DNA from: Alphaproteobacteria bacterium
Lineage (GTDB): Bacteria > Pseudomonadota > Alphaproteobacteria > DSM-16000 > Inquilinaceae
Assembly (NCBI GenBank): GCA_009909005.1
Contig: JAAAOG010000141.1
Coordinates: forward strand, 1-38,916
Direction of reading: 5' to 3'
Length of the DNA stretch: 38,916 nt
Below are positions 7,956-15,707 of this stretch, piece by piece. The first letter of the stretch is position 1, and each line of letters starts with the position of its first letter. Under the pieces are notes generated by a model, which was not told the DNA's origin, ran no database searches, and saw nothing but the letters and a program-made list of their open reading frames with translations. A program made the position numbers and the translations under genes.

Positions 7956-9058
7956 CCCGTCAGGACTCCGCGGCGGCGCGGCACCCCGCCATTGATCACG
8001 TCGCCGAACCGGGCGAGTTCGGCTTTCACCTTGTCGTTGAAGCCCTGCTTGACCAGGTCGACGGCCACGTCGATGGCATGGGAGAAGCCCTTGGCGTCGG
8101 TGCCGCCATGGCTCTTGACGCAGATGCCGCCCAGCCCGAGGAACATCGCGCCGTTATAGCGGCGCGGGTCGCTGCGCTTGCGCAGCTTCTGGAAGGCGCC
8201 ATGGGCGAAGAGATAGCCGATTCGTGCCACGATCGAGGATTTGAAGGTGCGGCGCAGCCACTCCGTATAGAGCCGCGCGGTGCCCTCGGCGGTCTTCAGG
8301 GCGACATTGCCGGTGAAGCCGTCCGTCACCACGACGTCGACCGTCCCGGCCGGGATGTCGTCGCCCTCGACAAAGCCGTGGAAGGTGCCCGGCAGTTCCA
8401 TCGTCCGCAGCTCGGCCGCCGCCGCCTTGATGACCTCGTTGCCCTTCAGCTCCTCCGAGCCGACATTCAGCACGCCGACCGAGGGCTTGACCAGGCCCAG
8501 TACCGCCTTGCCGAACAGCGAGCCCATAATCGCGAACTGGACCAGATGCTCCGGCCGGCATTCGAGATTGGCGCCCAGGTCGAGCATCACCGTTTCGCCC
8601 CGCAGGGTGGGGAAGAAGGAGGCGATGGCCGGCCGGTCGATGCCGGGCAGCGTCTTCAGGACGAATTTGGCCATGGCCATCAGGGCGCCGGTATTGCCGG
8701 CGGACACCACGCACTGCGCATCGCCGGCGCCGACCGCATCGATGGCGAGCCGCATGCTCGACTGCTTCTGGGTCCGCAAGGCCACGGCGGGCCGGGCATC
8801 GTCGGTGACCCGATCGGTCGTGTGGCTGATGGTGCAGACACGGCTGAGCCGCGGGCGCCTCTTCAGCAGCGGGCGAATCCGCTCCTCGTCTCCAAAGACG
8901 AGGAACTGCACATCGGGATGATGCTGGCGCGCAATTTCTGCGCCCGCCACCACCATGCCGGGCGCGCTGTCGCCACCCATGGCATCGAGGGCAATGACCA
9001 GGGGTTCGCCCGAAGCGTGGGCCGCCGCGTCCCTGGCACCGGGCCGCGTGAGGGTCAT
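7952..9058 (-). CDS. plsX: phosphate acyltransferase PlsX
   Basis: 368 residues. It converts acyl-ACP to acyl-phosphate for the first step of phospholipid synthesis at the membrane. Family motifs are [16 protein letters not shown] near the start, [11 protein letters not shown], and [14 protein letters not shown] followed by [13 protein letters not shown]. The frame stays open upstream through rpmF in another frame, so I placed the start at 9058 ([10 protein letters not shown]), 14 nt after the rpmF stop. The ribosome binding site there is weak, and coupling from rpmF is likely. Confidence 0.95.
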   Translation of the reverse strand: MTLTRPGARDAAAHASGEPLVIALDAMGGDSAPGMVVAGAEIARQHHPDVQFLVFGDEERIRPLLKRRPRLSRVCTISHTTDRVTDDARPAVALRTQKQSSMRLAIDAVGAGDAQCVVSAGNTGALMAMAKFVLKTLPGIDRPAIASFFPTLRGETVMLDLGANLECRPEHLVQFAIMGSLFGKAVLGLVKPSVGVLNVGSEELKGNEVIKAAAAELRTMELPGTFHGFVEGDDIPAGTVDVVVTDGFTGNVALKTAEGTARLYTEWLRRTFKSSIVARIGYLFAHGAFQKLRKRSDPRRYNGAMFLGLGGICVKSHGGTDAKGFSHAIDVAVDLVKQGFNDKVKAELARFGDVINGGVPRRRGVLTG

Positions 9059-9071
9059 CGGGTCTCGGGTC

Positions 9072-9257
9072 TCACGCCTCGGAGGTGGTCTGCACCACCT
9101 CACGGTTGTTGTAGTGACCGCAGGCACCGCAAATATGATGCGGGCGCTTGAGTTCGCCGCAGGACGGGCACTCGACATAGCTCGCGGGCGTCAGCGCATG
9201 ATGCGCCCGCCGCATGTCCCGCCGCGACTTCGACGTCTTTTTCTTTGGCACAGCCAT
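9072..9257 (-). CDS. rpmF: 50S ribosomal protein L32
   Basis: 61 residues, beginning [20 protein letters not shown] as expected for bL32. Two CxxC pairs (CPSC and CGAC) form a zinc ribbon, so this is the zinc-binding form. It lies between yceD and plsX as in many proteobacteria, linking ribosome supply to membrane lipid synthesis. Confidence 0.97.
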   Translation of the reverse strand: MAVPKKKTSKSRRDMRRAHHALTPASYVECPSCGELKRPHHICGACGHYNNREVVQTTSEA

Positions 9258-9283
9258 GGTGCAATACTCTCAATCTACGAAGG

Positions 9284-9316
9284 GATCCCAATGAGCGCCC
9301 GTACGCTCCTGGGATC
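9284..9316 (-). other. stem-loop in the rpmF 5' leader
   Basis: An imperfect 12-bp inverted repeat (GATCCCA-AT-GAGCG, loop CCCGTA, CGCTC-C-TGGGATC) lies between the yceD stop and rpmF, ending 27 nt before the rpmF ATG. No T-run follows. It could be an RNA processing site or a translational control element for L32. The pairing is seen directly; any function is inference. Confidence 0.4.
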
Positions 9317-9359
9317 TAGGAGATTCGCGCCGCGGGGGCAAGCGCGATGACGCCCGGGC

Positions 9360-10076
9360 TCAGGATCGGGTGCGGCCGGCCTTCAAGACTGCCAGCGCCG
9401 CGAACGGTCCGCCCTTCGGCTCCGCATCGTCGTCCACCGCGTCGCCGCCCGGCGCCGCATCGTCGTCCACCGCGTCGCCGTCCGGCGCCGCCTCGTCGTC
9501 CACCGCATCGCCGCCCGGCGCCGCATCGTCGTCCACCGCGTCGCCGCCCGGCGCCGCATCGTCGTCCACCGCGTCGCCGCCCGGCGCCGCTACATTGCCG
9601 ATCCCGACCGCAGCGCCCGGCGCCCGCGGGAACGGCTCGAGCGCCAAGTAGAAGTACTGCGCGACCGCTTCGCCGACGTCAACCGTTTCGCCGGTCAGAG
9701 GCTCGATATCCTCGCCTTCCAGCTCGCATTCGACCTCTTCCTCCGCCGCGGCGGTGGCGCCGGCCTCGGCCGACCGGCGCGCGAAACGCAGCGAAAAATC
9801 CTCGGCGACGGCCGCTGCAAAGGGCTCCAGGGTAACGGCGCAGTCCCGCGTCACCGTCGCGTCGATATGGCCGCTGAGCCGGACATCGCCCTGTCCTGCT
9901 TCGCGGCTGAGCCGCAAGGTTGCGGCCAGACGCTCCAGGCCGACCAGCCCGAAACGCCGGGCCAGGGCCTGGCGCTCCTCCGGCTCGGCCTCGACGGCAA
10001 GATCGACGACGCCGCGGTTGAGCCGGGACAGCGGCACAAGACGGCTGAATTCCGGATGCCGGTCCGCAGGCCTCAT
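9360..10076 (-). CDS. YceD/DUF177 family protein with acidic tandem-repeat tail
   Basis: 238 residues. Residues 1-~170 are a YceD-like domain (GHIDATVTRDCAVTLEPF, and VDVGEAVAQYFYLALEPFPRAPG), linked to 23S rRNA and ribosome biogenesis and usually paired with rpmF as here. The last ~65 residues contain five 11-residue repeats rich in Asp, Ala, Gly and Pro (unit like PGGDAVDDDAA), encoded by 33-bp DNA repeats at 9424-9588. The usual family tail is a short basic stretch; the FAALAVLKAGRTRS end is still present after the repeats. The repeats therefore look like an insertion just before the normal C-terminus. The stop codon and the rpmF leader hairpin follow. Confidence 0.88.
   Translation of the reverse strand: MRPADRHPEFSRLVPLSRLNRGVVDLAVEAEPEERQALARRFGLVGLERLAATLRLSREAGQGDVRLSGHIDATVTRDCAVTLEPFAAAVAEDFSLRFARRSAEAGATAAAEEEVECELEGEDIEPLTGETVDVGEAVAQYFYLALEPFPRAPGAAVGIGNVAAPGGDAVDDDAAPGGDAVDDDAAPGGDAVDDEAAPDGDAVDDDAAPGGDAVDDDAEPKGGPFAALAVLKAGRTRS
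9424..9588. repeat. five tandem 33-bp repeats inside the yceD gene
   Basis: Five head-to-tail copies of a 33-bp unit that begins GCATCGTCGTCCACCGCGTC on the + strand. Copies 1, 4 and 5 are identical and copies 2 and 3 differ by a few bases. The period is a multiple of three, so gain or loss of a unit keeps the frame. Confidence 0.95.
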
Positions 10077-10669
10077 GCCGTATTTTCCGCTCCGGTCAGG
10101 GCGGCCGTCTCACGATGCGGCGCGCAAGCCGTCGCATTATCTGCCGGCGCGAAGGCGGCCTCGCCCTTGAGGAAAGACGCCACCGGCTGTCCGGCCAGCG
10201 CGTCGGCCTGGCCGCGGATATAGCGCGCCAGGGCCGCCACCGCGTCCTCCGGCGGTTCCACGGGCGGATAGACATTGCGCAGCAGAGCGTCGCGCAGGGC
10301 GCCGTCCGCCGGCGCTTCCAGCGCCCGCTCATAGGCAACGACGCGGCCGTAAAAGCCCTTGGCCAGCGCCTTGACCTTTTTGCCGACACTGAGATCGCCG
10401 ACGCCCATCTCGCGGAGTGACATGTCCACATCGGCGAACATGTGGTCGAAAAGAGCCTGGCAGAAAGCCTCGGATCGCGCGTCCTCCCGCTTCAACCGGC
10501 GGAAGACCAGGAAGGCGTGGATGACGATCATGTCAAAGCGGCCGAGCAGCGTATCCGGCACGGCAAAATCGGTGTAGAACACAGGCTGTCGCGACTGTGC
10601 AACGATCCGGCGATAAAGCGCGTCGACGGACCGGTCATCGGTTCGCCGGCCGAAGAGATGGCTGAACAC
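10073..10669 (-). CDS. ubiquinol-cytochrome c chaperone family protein (CBP3-like)
   Basis: About 198 residues. The core YRRIVAQSRQPVFYTDFAVPDTLLGRFDMIVIHAFLVFRRL matches the bacterial relatives of mitochondrial CBP3/UQCC1, which help assemble cytochrome b of the bc1 complex. The open frame reaches 10807, but that start would fall in the shared upstream region with bamE. I chose the GTG at 10669 (VFSHLFGRR), with GGGAG 10 nt upstream; a GTG at 10675 is also possible. It overlaps yceD by 4 nt and heads the leftward operon. Confidence 0.87.
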   Translation of the reverse strand: MFSHLFGRRTDDRSVDALYRRIVAQSRQPVFYTDFAVPDTLLGRFDMIVIHAFLVFRRLKREDARSEAFCQALFDHMFADVDMSLREMGVGDLSVGKKVKALAKGFYGRVVAYERALEAPADGALRDALLRNVYPPVEPPEDAVAALARYIRGQADALAGQPVASFLKGEAAFAPADNATACAPHRETAALTGAENTA

Positions 10670-10822
10670 GGGCACGAGGCTCCCGAATCGGCAGAGGGGC
10701 GGCAGCGCCGCCCGGGTTTCAGCCGATAAGATGGCGCCGCGGCTTGACCGGATCAATTCGCGGCGCCAGAAATTGCCGGGGGCGGGACGCGGAAGCCCGC
10801 CGGTCATGCCAACAGGACACGC

Positions 10823-11269
10823 ATGCGCATTTTTCCCCGCCGCCGCGCCGGCCTTCTTCTCTGCCTCAGCGCCGCGGCCCTTCTCGCCTGCAGCCCGGTC
10901 GTCGAGACCCGCGGTTTCCTGGTCGATGACGAGCGGCTCGCCGGGATCGAGCCCGGCCGGACCACCGCCCGCGAGGTCGTCGGCCGGCTCGGCACGCCGA
11001 CCAGCGTCGCGCCCTTCGATGACCGCACCTGGTACTATATCGGCCAGCGCACCGAAAAAGTGGCCTTCTTCGCGCCGGAAGTCACCGAGCGCCGAATCCT
11101 GGTCATGCAGTTCGACGAGACCGGGATGCTGCAGGAGATGGACGAGCTGAGCGAAGAGGACGGCCAGACGGTCGCGCTGGTCGACCGCGAGACCCCGACG
11201 CTGGGCCGGCGCATGACCTTCCTCGAACAGGTGATCGGCAATCTCGGCCGCTTCGAAGGCCAGAACTAG
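10823..11269 (+). CDS. bamE: outer-membrane assembly lipoprotein BamE (SmpA/OmlA)
   Basis: 148 residues. A basic N-terminus and hydrophobic segment end in the lipobox LLAC (Cys at about residue 23), so it is a lipoprotein. The conserved BamE domain follows: PGRTTAREVVGRLGTPTSVAPFDDRTWYYIG. It is an accessory part of the BAM complex that inserts beta-barrel proteins. The C-terminal ~40 residues are the extended helix common in alphaproteobacteria. It is divergent from the CBP3-like operon across ~150 nt. Confidence 0.93.
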   Translation: MRIFPRRRAGLLLCLSAAALLACSPVVETRGFLVDDERLAGIEPGRTTAREVVGRLGTPTSVAPFDDRTWYYIGQRTEKVAFFAPEVTERRILVMQFDETGMLQEMDELSEEDGQTVALVDRETPTLGRRMTFLEQVIGNLGRFEGQN

Positions 11270-11405
11270 AGCAGGACCGCACTGAGCGGACTCGTTCCAA
11301 TGCTGTGAGGGCTACGGGCCGGGTTTGTCGAACAGGGCTGCTGCCCGCCCGATGCGCCCGACCCGTTCGGTCTCATTCCGGAAGAGCGGCTGATGCCGCC
11401 CTTTG

Positions 11406-13859
11406 TCAGCCCATGATCATATCGTCGCTGAAGAACGGCCGGTCGGCATCGGTCGCTTCGCCGGTGATGAACAGCTGTGCCAGCTCATAGGCGCCGGCGC
11501 CGGCCTCGCGGCCCAGCGCCCGCCCGTTGACGTCGCCCTCCGTGAAGTGGATGCCGCCATAGAGCCGCGACAGGCCCGCCTCGTCCGCGGCGTCCGAAAA
11601 GGTCGGCCATTCGAGCGTCGTTTCCTCGGCCGGCACGCCGGTCTCGAACTGGGTGGAGCCGGGGGCAAAGGTGACGAAGCCGCCGAAATCGTCGCTGCCG
11701 GTGAACAGCCGCAGCACTTCCGCCCCCGCGGCGCTGAAGCCGGAATGGCCGGAGGTGTATTCGGCGAAAGGCGGCGAGGTGTCGGCAAAGGGCCGCTGGA
11801 AGGTGTCGAAATTCTCGGCCAGGATCGTCCTTGTGCCGAGCCCTTCAAGGGTCTCCGGATCGAAGCCGCCGAAGGCCTCGATGACATAGCCGGTTTCGCC
11901 GGTCAGCTCGTCCTCGCCTTCCTCGCCGATCAGGCCAAGCTCGCCAAGGTCGCGGATGGCGCGGACCGGCCGGGCATAGTCGTAGAAGACCTTGGCCTCC
12001 CAGGTGGCAATGCCGGAATCGAACACCGCATTGCCCATGGCCAGGAAAAGCTGCGCGTCCTGGTCGAGCGTGTGGTCGTCGCGCGCCGAGACGAACTGGC
12101 CGAAGGTCATGAACGTGCCCGGCGGGAAGGCGGTGCCGCCGCCATCCTCCCAGAACTCGGCGATGATTTTCTGCTCGTCGGTCAGGCCGGCGTTGAAGTC
12201 GATGACCTGTTGCGCCTGATCGATGAAGCCGGGATTGATCACCGTGCCGATCAGGTCCTTGGAGACGAGAACGTCTTCGCCGGCAGGGACCGGCTCGCCA
12301 TCGATCGTGATGGGGGCGGAGACGGTGATCGTCCCGTCGTCGAAATTCAGGACCGAGCCGGCAAAGGCTTCGGTGAAGAAGGGCTGCGGCGGCGGCGGCC
12401 GGATCGGTTCGAAGTCGGTGCTGCCGTCCGCCGTCTCCGGCAGGGCGAAGCTCTCGACGCCCGGCCATTGCGGCGTCAGGAAGGACTGCTCGGGGTCGGT
12501 GTCCTCCGGATCGATCGGCACGTTCTCCGGCGTCCAGCGGGTGATGTCGTTGATTTCCAGAGGATTCGGGTTGACCGGCGTGTAGTCCACCGTCTCGTTC
12601 GAGCCATCGTTCGACCGCAGGGCCAGGAGGTCTTCGGCCGCGTCGATGCCGATCGCCGCTTCCGGGCTGTCGTCATCCTCCAGAGAATAGCCCAGGCGCT
12701 GTTCATGGACGGTGGCGAACAGGTCGCCCTGGTCGGGGAACAGGTCCTGCAGCACCGTCAGGGCGGCGAAGCTCATCGCCTTGGCCTTGTTGTCGTCGGT
12801 GTTGACGGCCTCGGCCTCCAGCCCGGCATTGTCGCCCTCCTGGTCGAAGGACACCCGCACCGCCGTGTCGTCATAGCTTGCCCAGGCGTCGTACATCGCC
12901 GTGTGCACCATGGCATAGGCGCGCGAGGCGACGGTCGGGCCGACCGGCACCTCTTCGGTGTCGATGACCGCCTGCTGTACCGTCCGGTCCCAGACGACGC
13001 TGATGGTCGGGTCGGTGTCGTTGACGGTCACCACCTGGGTGCCGCCGCCGACCTGGATGAACGGCACGGCGGCCTCGGGCCCGAAAGCTTCTTCCAGTTC
13101 GGCGAAGGTGAAGGACCGGTCGTCGAAGCGAAGAACGTCGAATCGGCCGAGACTGATAAAATCTCCGGTGAAGCGGCCGATCAGCAGCGCCCCTTGGTCA
13201 TCGACCTCGACGTCGAACTCCCCGGCATTGCCGTCGAGGGTGATCTGGCCGAGGTTGGTCGGCTCGATCCCGCCAGCCACCGGAATGGCGAGCCGGCCTT
13301 CGGCGGCGCCGTAAGCAATGAAATGGATGAGCGGGTTGATGCCGGCGTCCGCGACGTCGCTGTTCGCCGCCAGGTAGGCCTCGCCGTCGAACAGGGCGGA
13401 AGGCAAAAGGCCTTGCTCCCAGCCCACTGTGTCGTAATGGCCCCAGGCCGTGACCTCGCCCCGATCGACCGCCGCCGCGACATCGGGGTTGGCTGCCAGA
13501 TAAGCGTCCTCGTCAAAAAGCCGTTCGCGCAAGGGGTTGGGATCGCGCCCTTCCGCCTGGCCGAACATTTCATAGTGCTCGGCCGCCGTGATTGCGCCGG
13601 CGGCCACGGCTTCCGCCACATCCGGATTTGCCGACAGGTAAAAGTCCTCGTCGAAAGGCCCCGCACCGCCGCCCGTTCGCCCCAATGTCAGACCGTCGAT
13701 GAAACCCAGAACGTCCACATCTTCGAATTTATCGCTTTCGTCCCCGATGGTGACGGTTACGCAGTCGGCGTTGCGCACGATGTCGGCTTCGTCGAATGCT
13801 TTGATATAGAGCGCGACATCCACACCGGCCGTGCCCGGAATCTTCTCGATTTCATCCAT
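11406..13859 (-). CDS. vanadium-dependent haloperoxidase-like protein with N-terminal repeats
   Basis: 817 residues. Residues ~69-190 hold three ~42-residue repeats of the FDEDxYLAANPDVAxAV...HYxxxGxxEGR type, found in large secreted bacterial proteins. The C-terminal half is a PAP2/vanadium haloperoxidase domain with all three vanadate-binding motifs: K623-x6-RP (KVFYDYARP), SGH at 703-705 (YTSGHSGFS) and SR-x5-H-x3-D from residue 764 (SRLYGGIHFTEGD). Members oxidise halides with peroxide or act as phosphatases; which applies is not readable here. There is no classical signal peptide and no RTX repeat, so export is unclear. The ATG follows GGGAGGAAAGACT, a strong site. It is a single-gene unit with a 390-nt upstream region. 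Confidence 0.88.
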   Translation of the reverse strand: MDEIEKIPGTAGVDVALYIKAFDEADIVRNADCVTVTIGDESDKFEDVDVLGFIDGLTLGRTGGGAGPFDEDFYLSANPDVAEAVAAGAITAAEHYEMFGQAEGRDPNPLRERLFDEDAYLAANPDVAAAVDRGEVTAWGHYDTVGWEQGLLPSALFDGEAYLAANSDVADAGINPLIHFIAYGAAEGRLAIPVAGGIEPTNLGQITLDGNAGEFDVEVDDQGALLIGRFTGDFISLGRFDVLRFDDRSFTFAELEEAFGPEAAVPFIQVGGGTQVVTVNDTDPTISVVWDRTVQQAVIDTEEVPVGPTVASRAYAMVHTAMYDAWASYDDTAVRVSFDQEGDNAGLEAEAVNTDDNKAKAMSFAALTVLQDLFPDQGDLFATVHEQRLGYSLEDDDSPEAAIGIDAAEDLLALRSNDGSNETVDYTPVNPNPLEINDITRWTPENVPIDPEDTDPEQSFLTPQWPGVESFALPETADGSTDFEPIRPPPPQPFFTEAFAGSVLNFDDGTITVSAPITIDGEPVPAGEDVLVSKDLIGTVINPGFIDQAQQVIDFNAGLTDEQKIIAEFWEDGGGTAFPPGTFMTFGQFVSARDDHTLDQDAQLFLAMGNAVFDSGIATWEAKVFYDYARPVRAIRDLGELGLIGEEGEDELTGETGYVIEAFGGFDPETLEGLGTRTILAENFDTFQRPFADTSPPFAEYTSGHSGFSAAGAEVLRLFTGSDDFGGFVTFAPGSTQFETGVPAEETTLEWPTFSDAADEAGLSRLYGGIHFTEGDVNGRALGREAGAGAYELAQLFITGEATDADRPFFSDDMIMG

Positions 13860-14042
13860 AGTCTTTCCTCCCTCTTCTTTCCTGCCGGCATGACCCCGAC
13901 GCGTGAGCGCCCGACCAGCCGAATCGCAAAACGGGTGCGTACCAATGTCGCATCAGGTTGGCAATGCAAAGGGACTACCGATCACGGAAATATTTTTCTT
14001 GACTTGTTGTCATTTATTTCCTGCGGGACGAGTCAATGGCTG

Positions 14043-14068
14043 CACAGCGAAATCGCTGTGAATTTTTT
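14043..14068 (+). terminator. terminator-like hairpin with T-run (+ direction)
   Basis: CACAGCG, loop AAAT, CGCTGTG, then AATTTTTT. This is the form of an intrinsic terminator reading rightward, yet both neighbouring genes read leftward. It might instead be an operator for the haloperoxidase gene or block antisense transcription into badI. Confidence 0.45.
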
Positions 14069-14175
14069 GTCAGTAAAGTTCTGTCAAATACTCCAAGTAA
14101 GGTCCGGGCGAAAGGAGGCCGATGGCCCGGCATCCCCTAGTCAAGAATGTGGGTTTGGCGGTGCCGATTATGCAA

Positions 14176-14194
14176 CCGGGCTGTCAAAGCCCGG
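14176..14194 (-). terminator. GC hairpin downstream of badI-like gene
   Basis: A perfect 7-bp inverted repeat (CCGGGCT, loop GTCAA, AGCCCGG) about 60 nt past the hydrolase stop. It lacks a T-run, so it may only stabilise the mRNA 3' end. Confidence 0.35.
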
Positions 14195-14252
14195 GGCACA
14201 GTCTCGGAATGCGCGCCGCCTGCCGTCCCCGAATAAGATGATATGAGCAACC

Positions 14253-15053
14253 TTATTTGTAATATTTGCGGAACGCGGGCTTCCGCTTTTCCTGGAAGGC
14301 CTTGACCCCTTCGCGGGATTCTTCCGTCTGATAGAACATCCGCACCTGATGGAGCCCCATGCCGGCGATGCCGGCGATATTGGCGCTGTCGGCATTGAAG
14401 GAGCGCTTGGCGATCGCCAGGGCCGTCGGGCTCATCGCCAAAATCTCGGCACACCATTGGTCGACCTCGTCGTCCAACCGGTCGTCCGGCACGGCGCGGT
14501 TGGCCAGGCCCATCTCGACCGCCTGCTGCGCCGAGTAGCGCCGGCAGAGATACCAGACCTCGCGCGCCTTCTTCTCGCCGATGCAGCGGGCCATGTATGC
14601 GGTGCCGAAGCCCGGGTCGACCGAGCCGACCTTCGGCCCGACCTGGCCGAACACCGCGCTCTCGGCCGCCAGCGTCAGGTCGCAGATCAATGCCAGCACA
14701 TGGCCGCCGCCGATGGCATAGCCGCGCACCTTGGCGATCACCGGCTTGGGCACCTCGCGGATGATGGTCTGCATCTCTTCCAGCGGCAGGCCGATCACCC
14801 CGCGACCGTCATACTGGCCGTCATGGGCGGACTGGTCGCCGCCGGTGCAAAAGGCGCGGGTGCCCGCTCCGGTCAGCACGATGACGCCGATATCCCTGTT
14901 CCAGCCGGCGCGGTTGAAGGCGTGGATGATCTCCTCGCAGGTCTGCGCCCGAAAGGCGTTCATCCGCTCCGGCCGATTGATGGTGATGGTCGCCACCTCG
15001 CCGGTCTCGAAGTGCCGCTCTTCGTAGAGAATGTCCTGATAGTCGGTCGTCAT
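14253..15053 (-). CDS. badI: 2-ketocyclohexanecarboxyl-CoA hydrolase-like (BadI/MenB branch of crotonases)
   Basis: 266 residues, full crotonase length. The stretches NAFRAQTCEEI, AFCTGGDQSAHDGQYDGRG, YAIGGGHVLALICDLT and FGQVGPKVGSVDPGFG, plus the end EESREGVKAFQEKRKPAFRKY, follow BadI of Rhodopseudomonas palustris more closely than MenB. BadI opens the ring of 2-ketocyclohexanecarboxyl-CoA to pimelyl-CoA in anaerobic benzoate or cyclohexanecarboxylate breakdown. The oxyanion-hole segments are present. No other ring-degradation genes adjoin it, so the substrate is uncertain; DHNA-CoA synthase (MenB) is the alternative, but no menaquinone genes are seen. The match is from memory of the family, not an alignment. 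Confidence 0.72.
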   Translation of the reverse strand: MTTDYQDILYEERHFETGEVATITINRPERMNAFRAQTCEEIIHAFNRAGWNRDIGVIVLTGAGTRAFCTGGDQSAHDGQYDGRGVIGLPLEEMQTIIREVPKPVIAKVRGYAIGGGHVLALICDLTLAAESAVFGQVGPKVGSVDPGFGTAYMARCIGEKKAREVWYLCRRYSAQQAVEMGLANRAVPDDRLDDEVDQWCAEILAMSPTALAIAKRSFNADSANIAGIAGMGLHQVRMFYQTEESREGVKAFQEKRKPAFRKYYK

Positions 15054-15141
15054 ATGCCGCCCCTCCTGGCTCGCTGCCTTGCCCTCGATTTAGCGCAGCC
15101 GACCCGCCGTCGGCTATCATGGTGGCGTCATCAAATTGACG

Positions 15142-15175
15142 TTGACACAAGCAGTTTGATGTGTATTTATACACA
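15142..15175 (+). promoter_or_regulatory. strong promoter with overlapping operator palindrome
   Basis: TTGACA at 15142-15147 and TATTTA at 15164-15169 are 16 nt apart, a near-consensus sigma70 promoter. A perfect palindrome TGTGTATTTATACACA (15160-15175) covers the -10. A repressor bound there would block initiation. It drives the CRISPR-like repeats and perhaps hicAB about 330 nt further on, or could control badI divergently. Confidence 0.6.
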
Positions 15176-15207
15176 CAGCCGTTATGGAGCATTAACCAAA
15201 TGCTCAT

Positions 15208-15433
15208 TTCCGCGGCAAGTGCTGCCGCGGCCTCATTGAACCCACATACCCGCAGAAACTCAGCCTGCGGTGATGCTGGGCTGTTTGTCCTCGCTATCTA
15301 TTGGGAGGGTGAGCAGAGTGGCCGTGCAGTTACTGCTACAGCGGTAAAATAAACGGCCTTTCCGCGGCAAGTACTGCCGCGGCCTCATTGAAGCGGCTAA
15401 TTCCGCGGCAAGCACTGCCGCGGCTCGATTGAA
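15208..15433 (+). repeat. three CRISPR-repeat-like 33-bp hairpin elements
   Basis: Copies at 15208-15240, 15360-15392 and 15401-15433. Each begins TTCCGCGGCA, has a perfect 8-bp stem (CCGCGGCA/TGCCGCGG) around a 5-nt variable loop (AGTGC, AGTAC, AGCAC) and ends in ATTGAA. Copies 1 and 2 differ by one base; copy 3 differs by about four. A GC palindrome with a GAA-type 3' end is the format of many CRISPR repeats. Spacing is irregular (119 and 8 nt between copies) and no cas gene is in the window, so this is not a functional array. It could be a remnant, a regulatory RNA of the CreA/mini-CRISPR kind, or a dispersed palindrome. Confidence 0.7.
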
Positions 15434-15435
15434 GG

Positions 15436-15452
15436 ATCATGCGTACCATGAT
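15436..15452. promoter_or_regulatory. small inverted repeat upstream of hicA, possible HicB operator
   Basis: ATCATG, CGTAC, CATGAT lies 39 nt before the hicA ATG. HicB antitoxins with ribbon-helix-helix domains bind short palindromes at their own promoter, so this is a candidate. No convincing -35/-10 pair was found beside it. Confidence 0.3.
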
Positions 15453-15490
15453 GCGCAATAAATCTGTCCAACACACTTGGAGTCGAGTAA

Positions 15491-15707
15491 ATGCCGCGAA
15501 GCTTATCGAGCCGGGAGATCATCCAGCGGCTCGAGTCTAGAGGGATGGAGGCTTAATCGGATCAACGGAAGTCACCATCTCTATACTCATTCCGCAAAGC
15601 CGGGATATATCGTGGTGCCGCATCCTCGCAAGGACATGCCTATCGGCACTCTCAAGAACATCTTTCGTAGAGCCGGATGGTCATGGCCGGATAGGAAACG
15701 AGAGTAA
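15491..15707 (+). pseudogene. hicA: HicA toxin with a +1 frameshift
   Basis: The HicA fold can be read only by dropping one base near 15542-15545. MPRSLSSREIIQRLESRG is in the frame of the ATG at 15491. WRLNRINGSHHLYTHSAKPGYIVVPHPRKDMPIGTLKNIFRRAGW is in the next frame and runs to TAA at 15705-15707. As written, the ATG frame stops at 15554 after 21 codons. The catalytic His in GSHH and the double-stranded-RNA-binding-like core are preserved. HicA is an mRNA interferase neutralised by HicB. The stop overlaps the hicB ATG (TAATG), the usual coupling. Either the toxin is dead or one base is a sequencing error. Confidence 0.8.

Larger units (their letters stand above)
13860..14252. other. intergenic region upstream of the haloperoxidase gene
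   Basis: A 393-nt gap, more AT-rich than its surroundings, separating two leftward genes. It should contain the haloperoxidase promoter. Two inverted repeats stand out (14043-14060 and 14176-14194). No ORF or RNA gene was recognised. Confidence 0.6.
15054..15490. other. intergenic region with promoter, operator and CRISPR-like repeats before hicA
   Basis: About 440 nt between divergent genes. It holds a strong rightward promoter with an operator, three copies of a 33-bp hairpin repeat and a smaller inverted repeat just before hicA. No ORF is credible in it. Confidence 0.7.

Noticed and set aside
11403-14246. 947-codon open frame on the + strand opposite the haloperoxidase gene
   Set aside because: The minus-strand frame holds all haloperoxidase motifs; the + frame is a compositional shadow extending into the intergenic region.
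15208-15433. A functional CRISPR array
   Set aside because: Only three copies, with gaps of 119 and 8 nt instead of constant spacers, and no cas genes in the window. Kept as CRISPR-like repeats instead.
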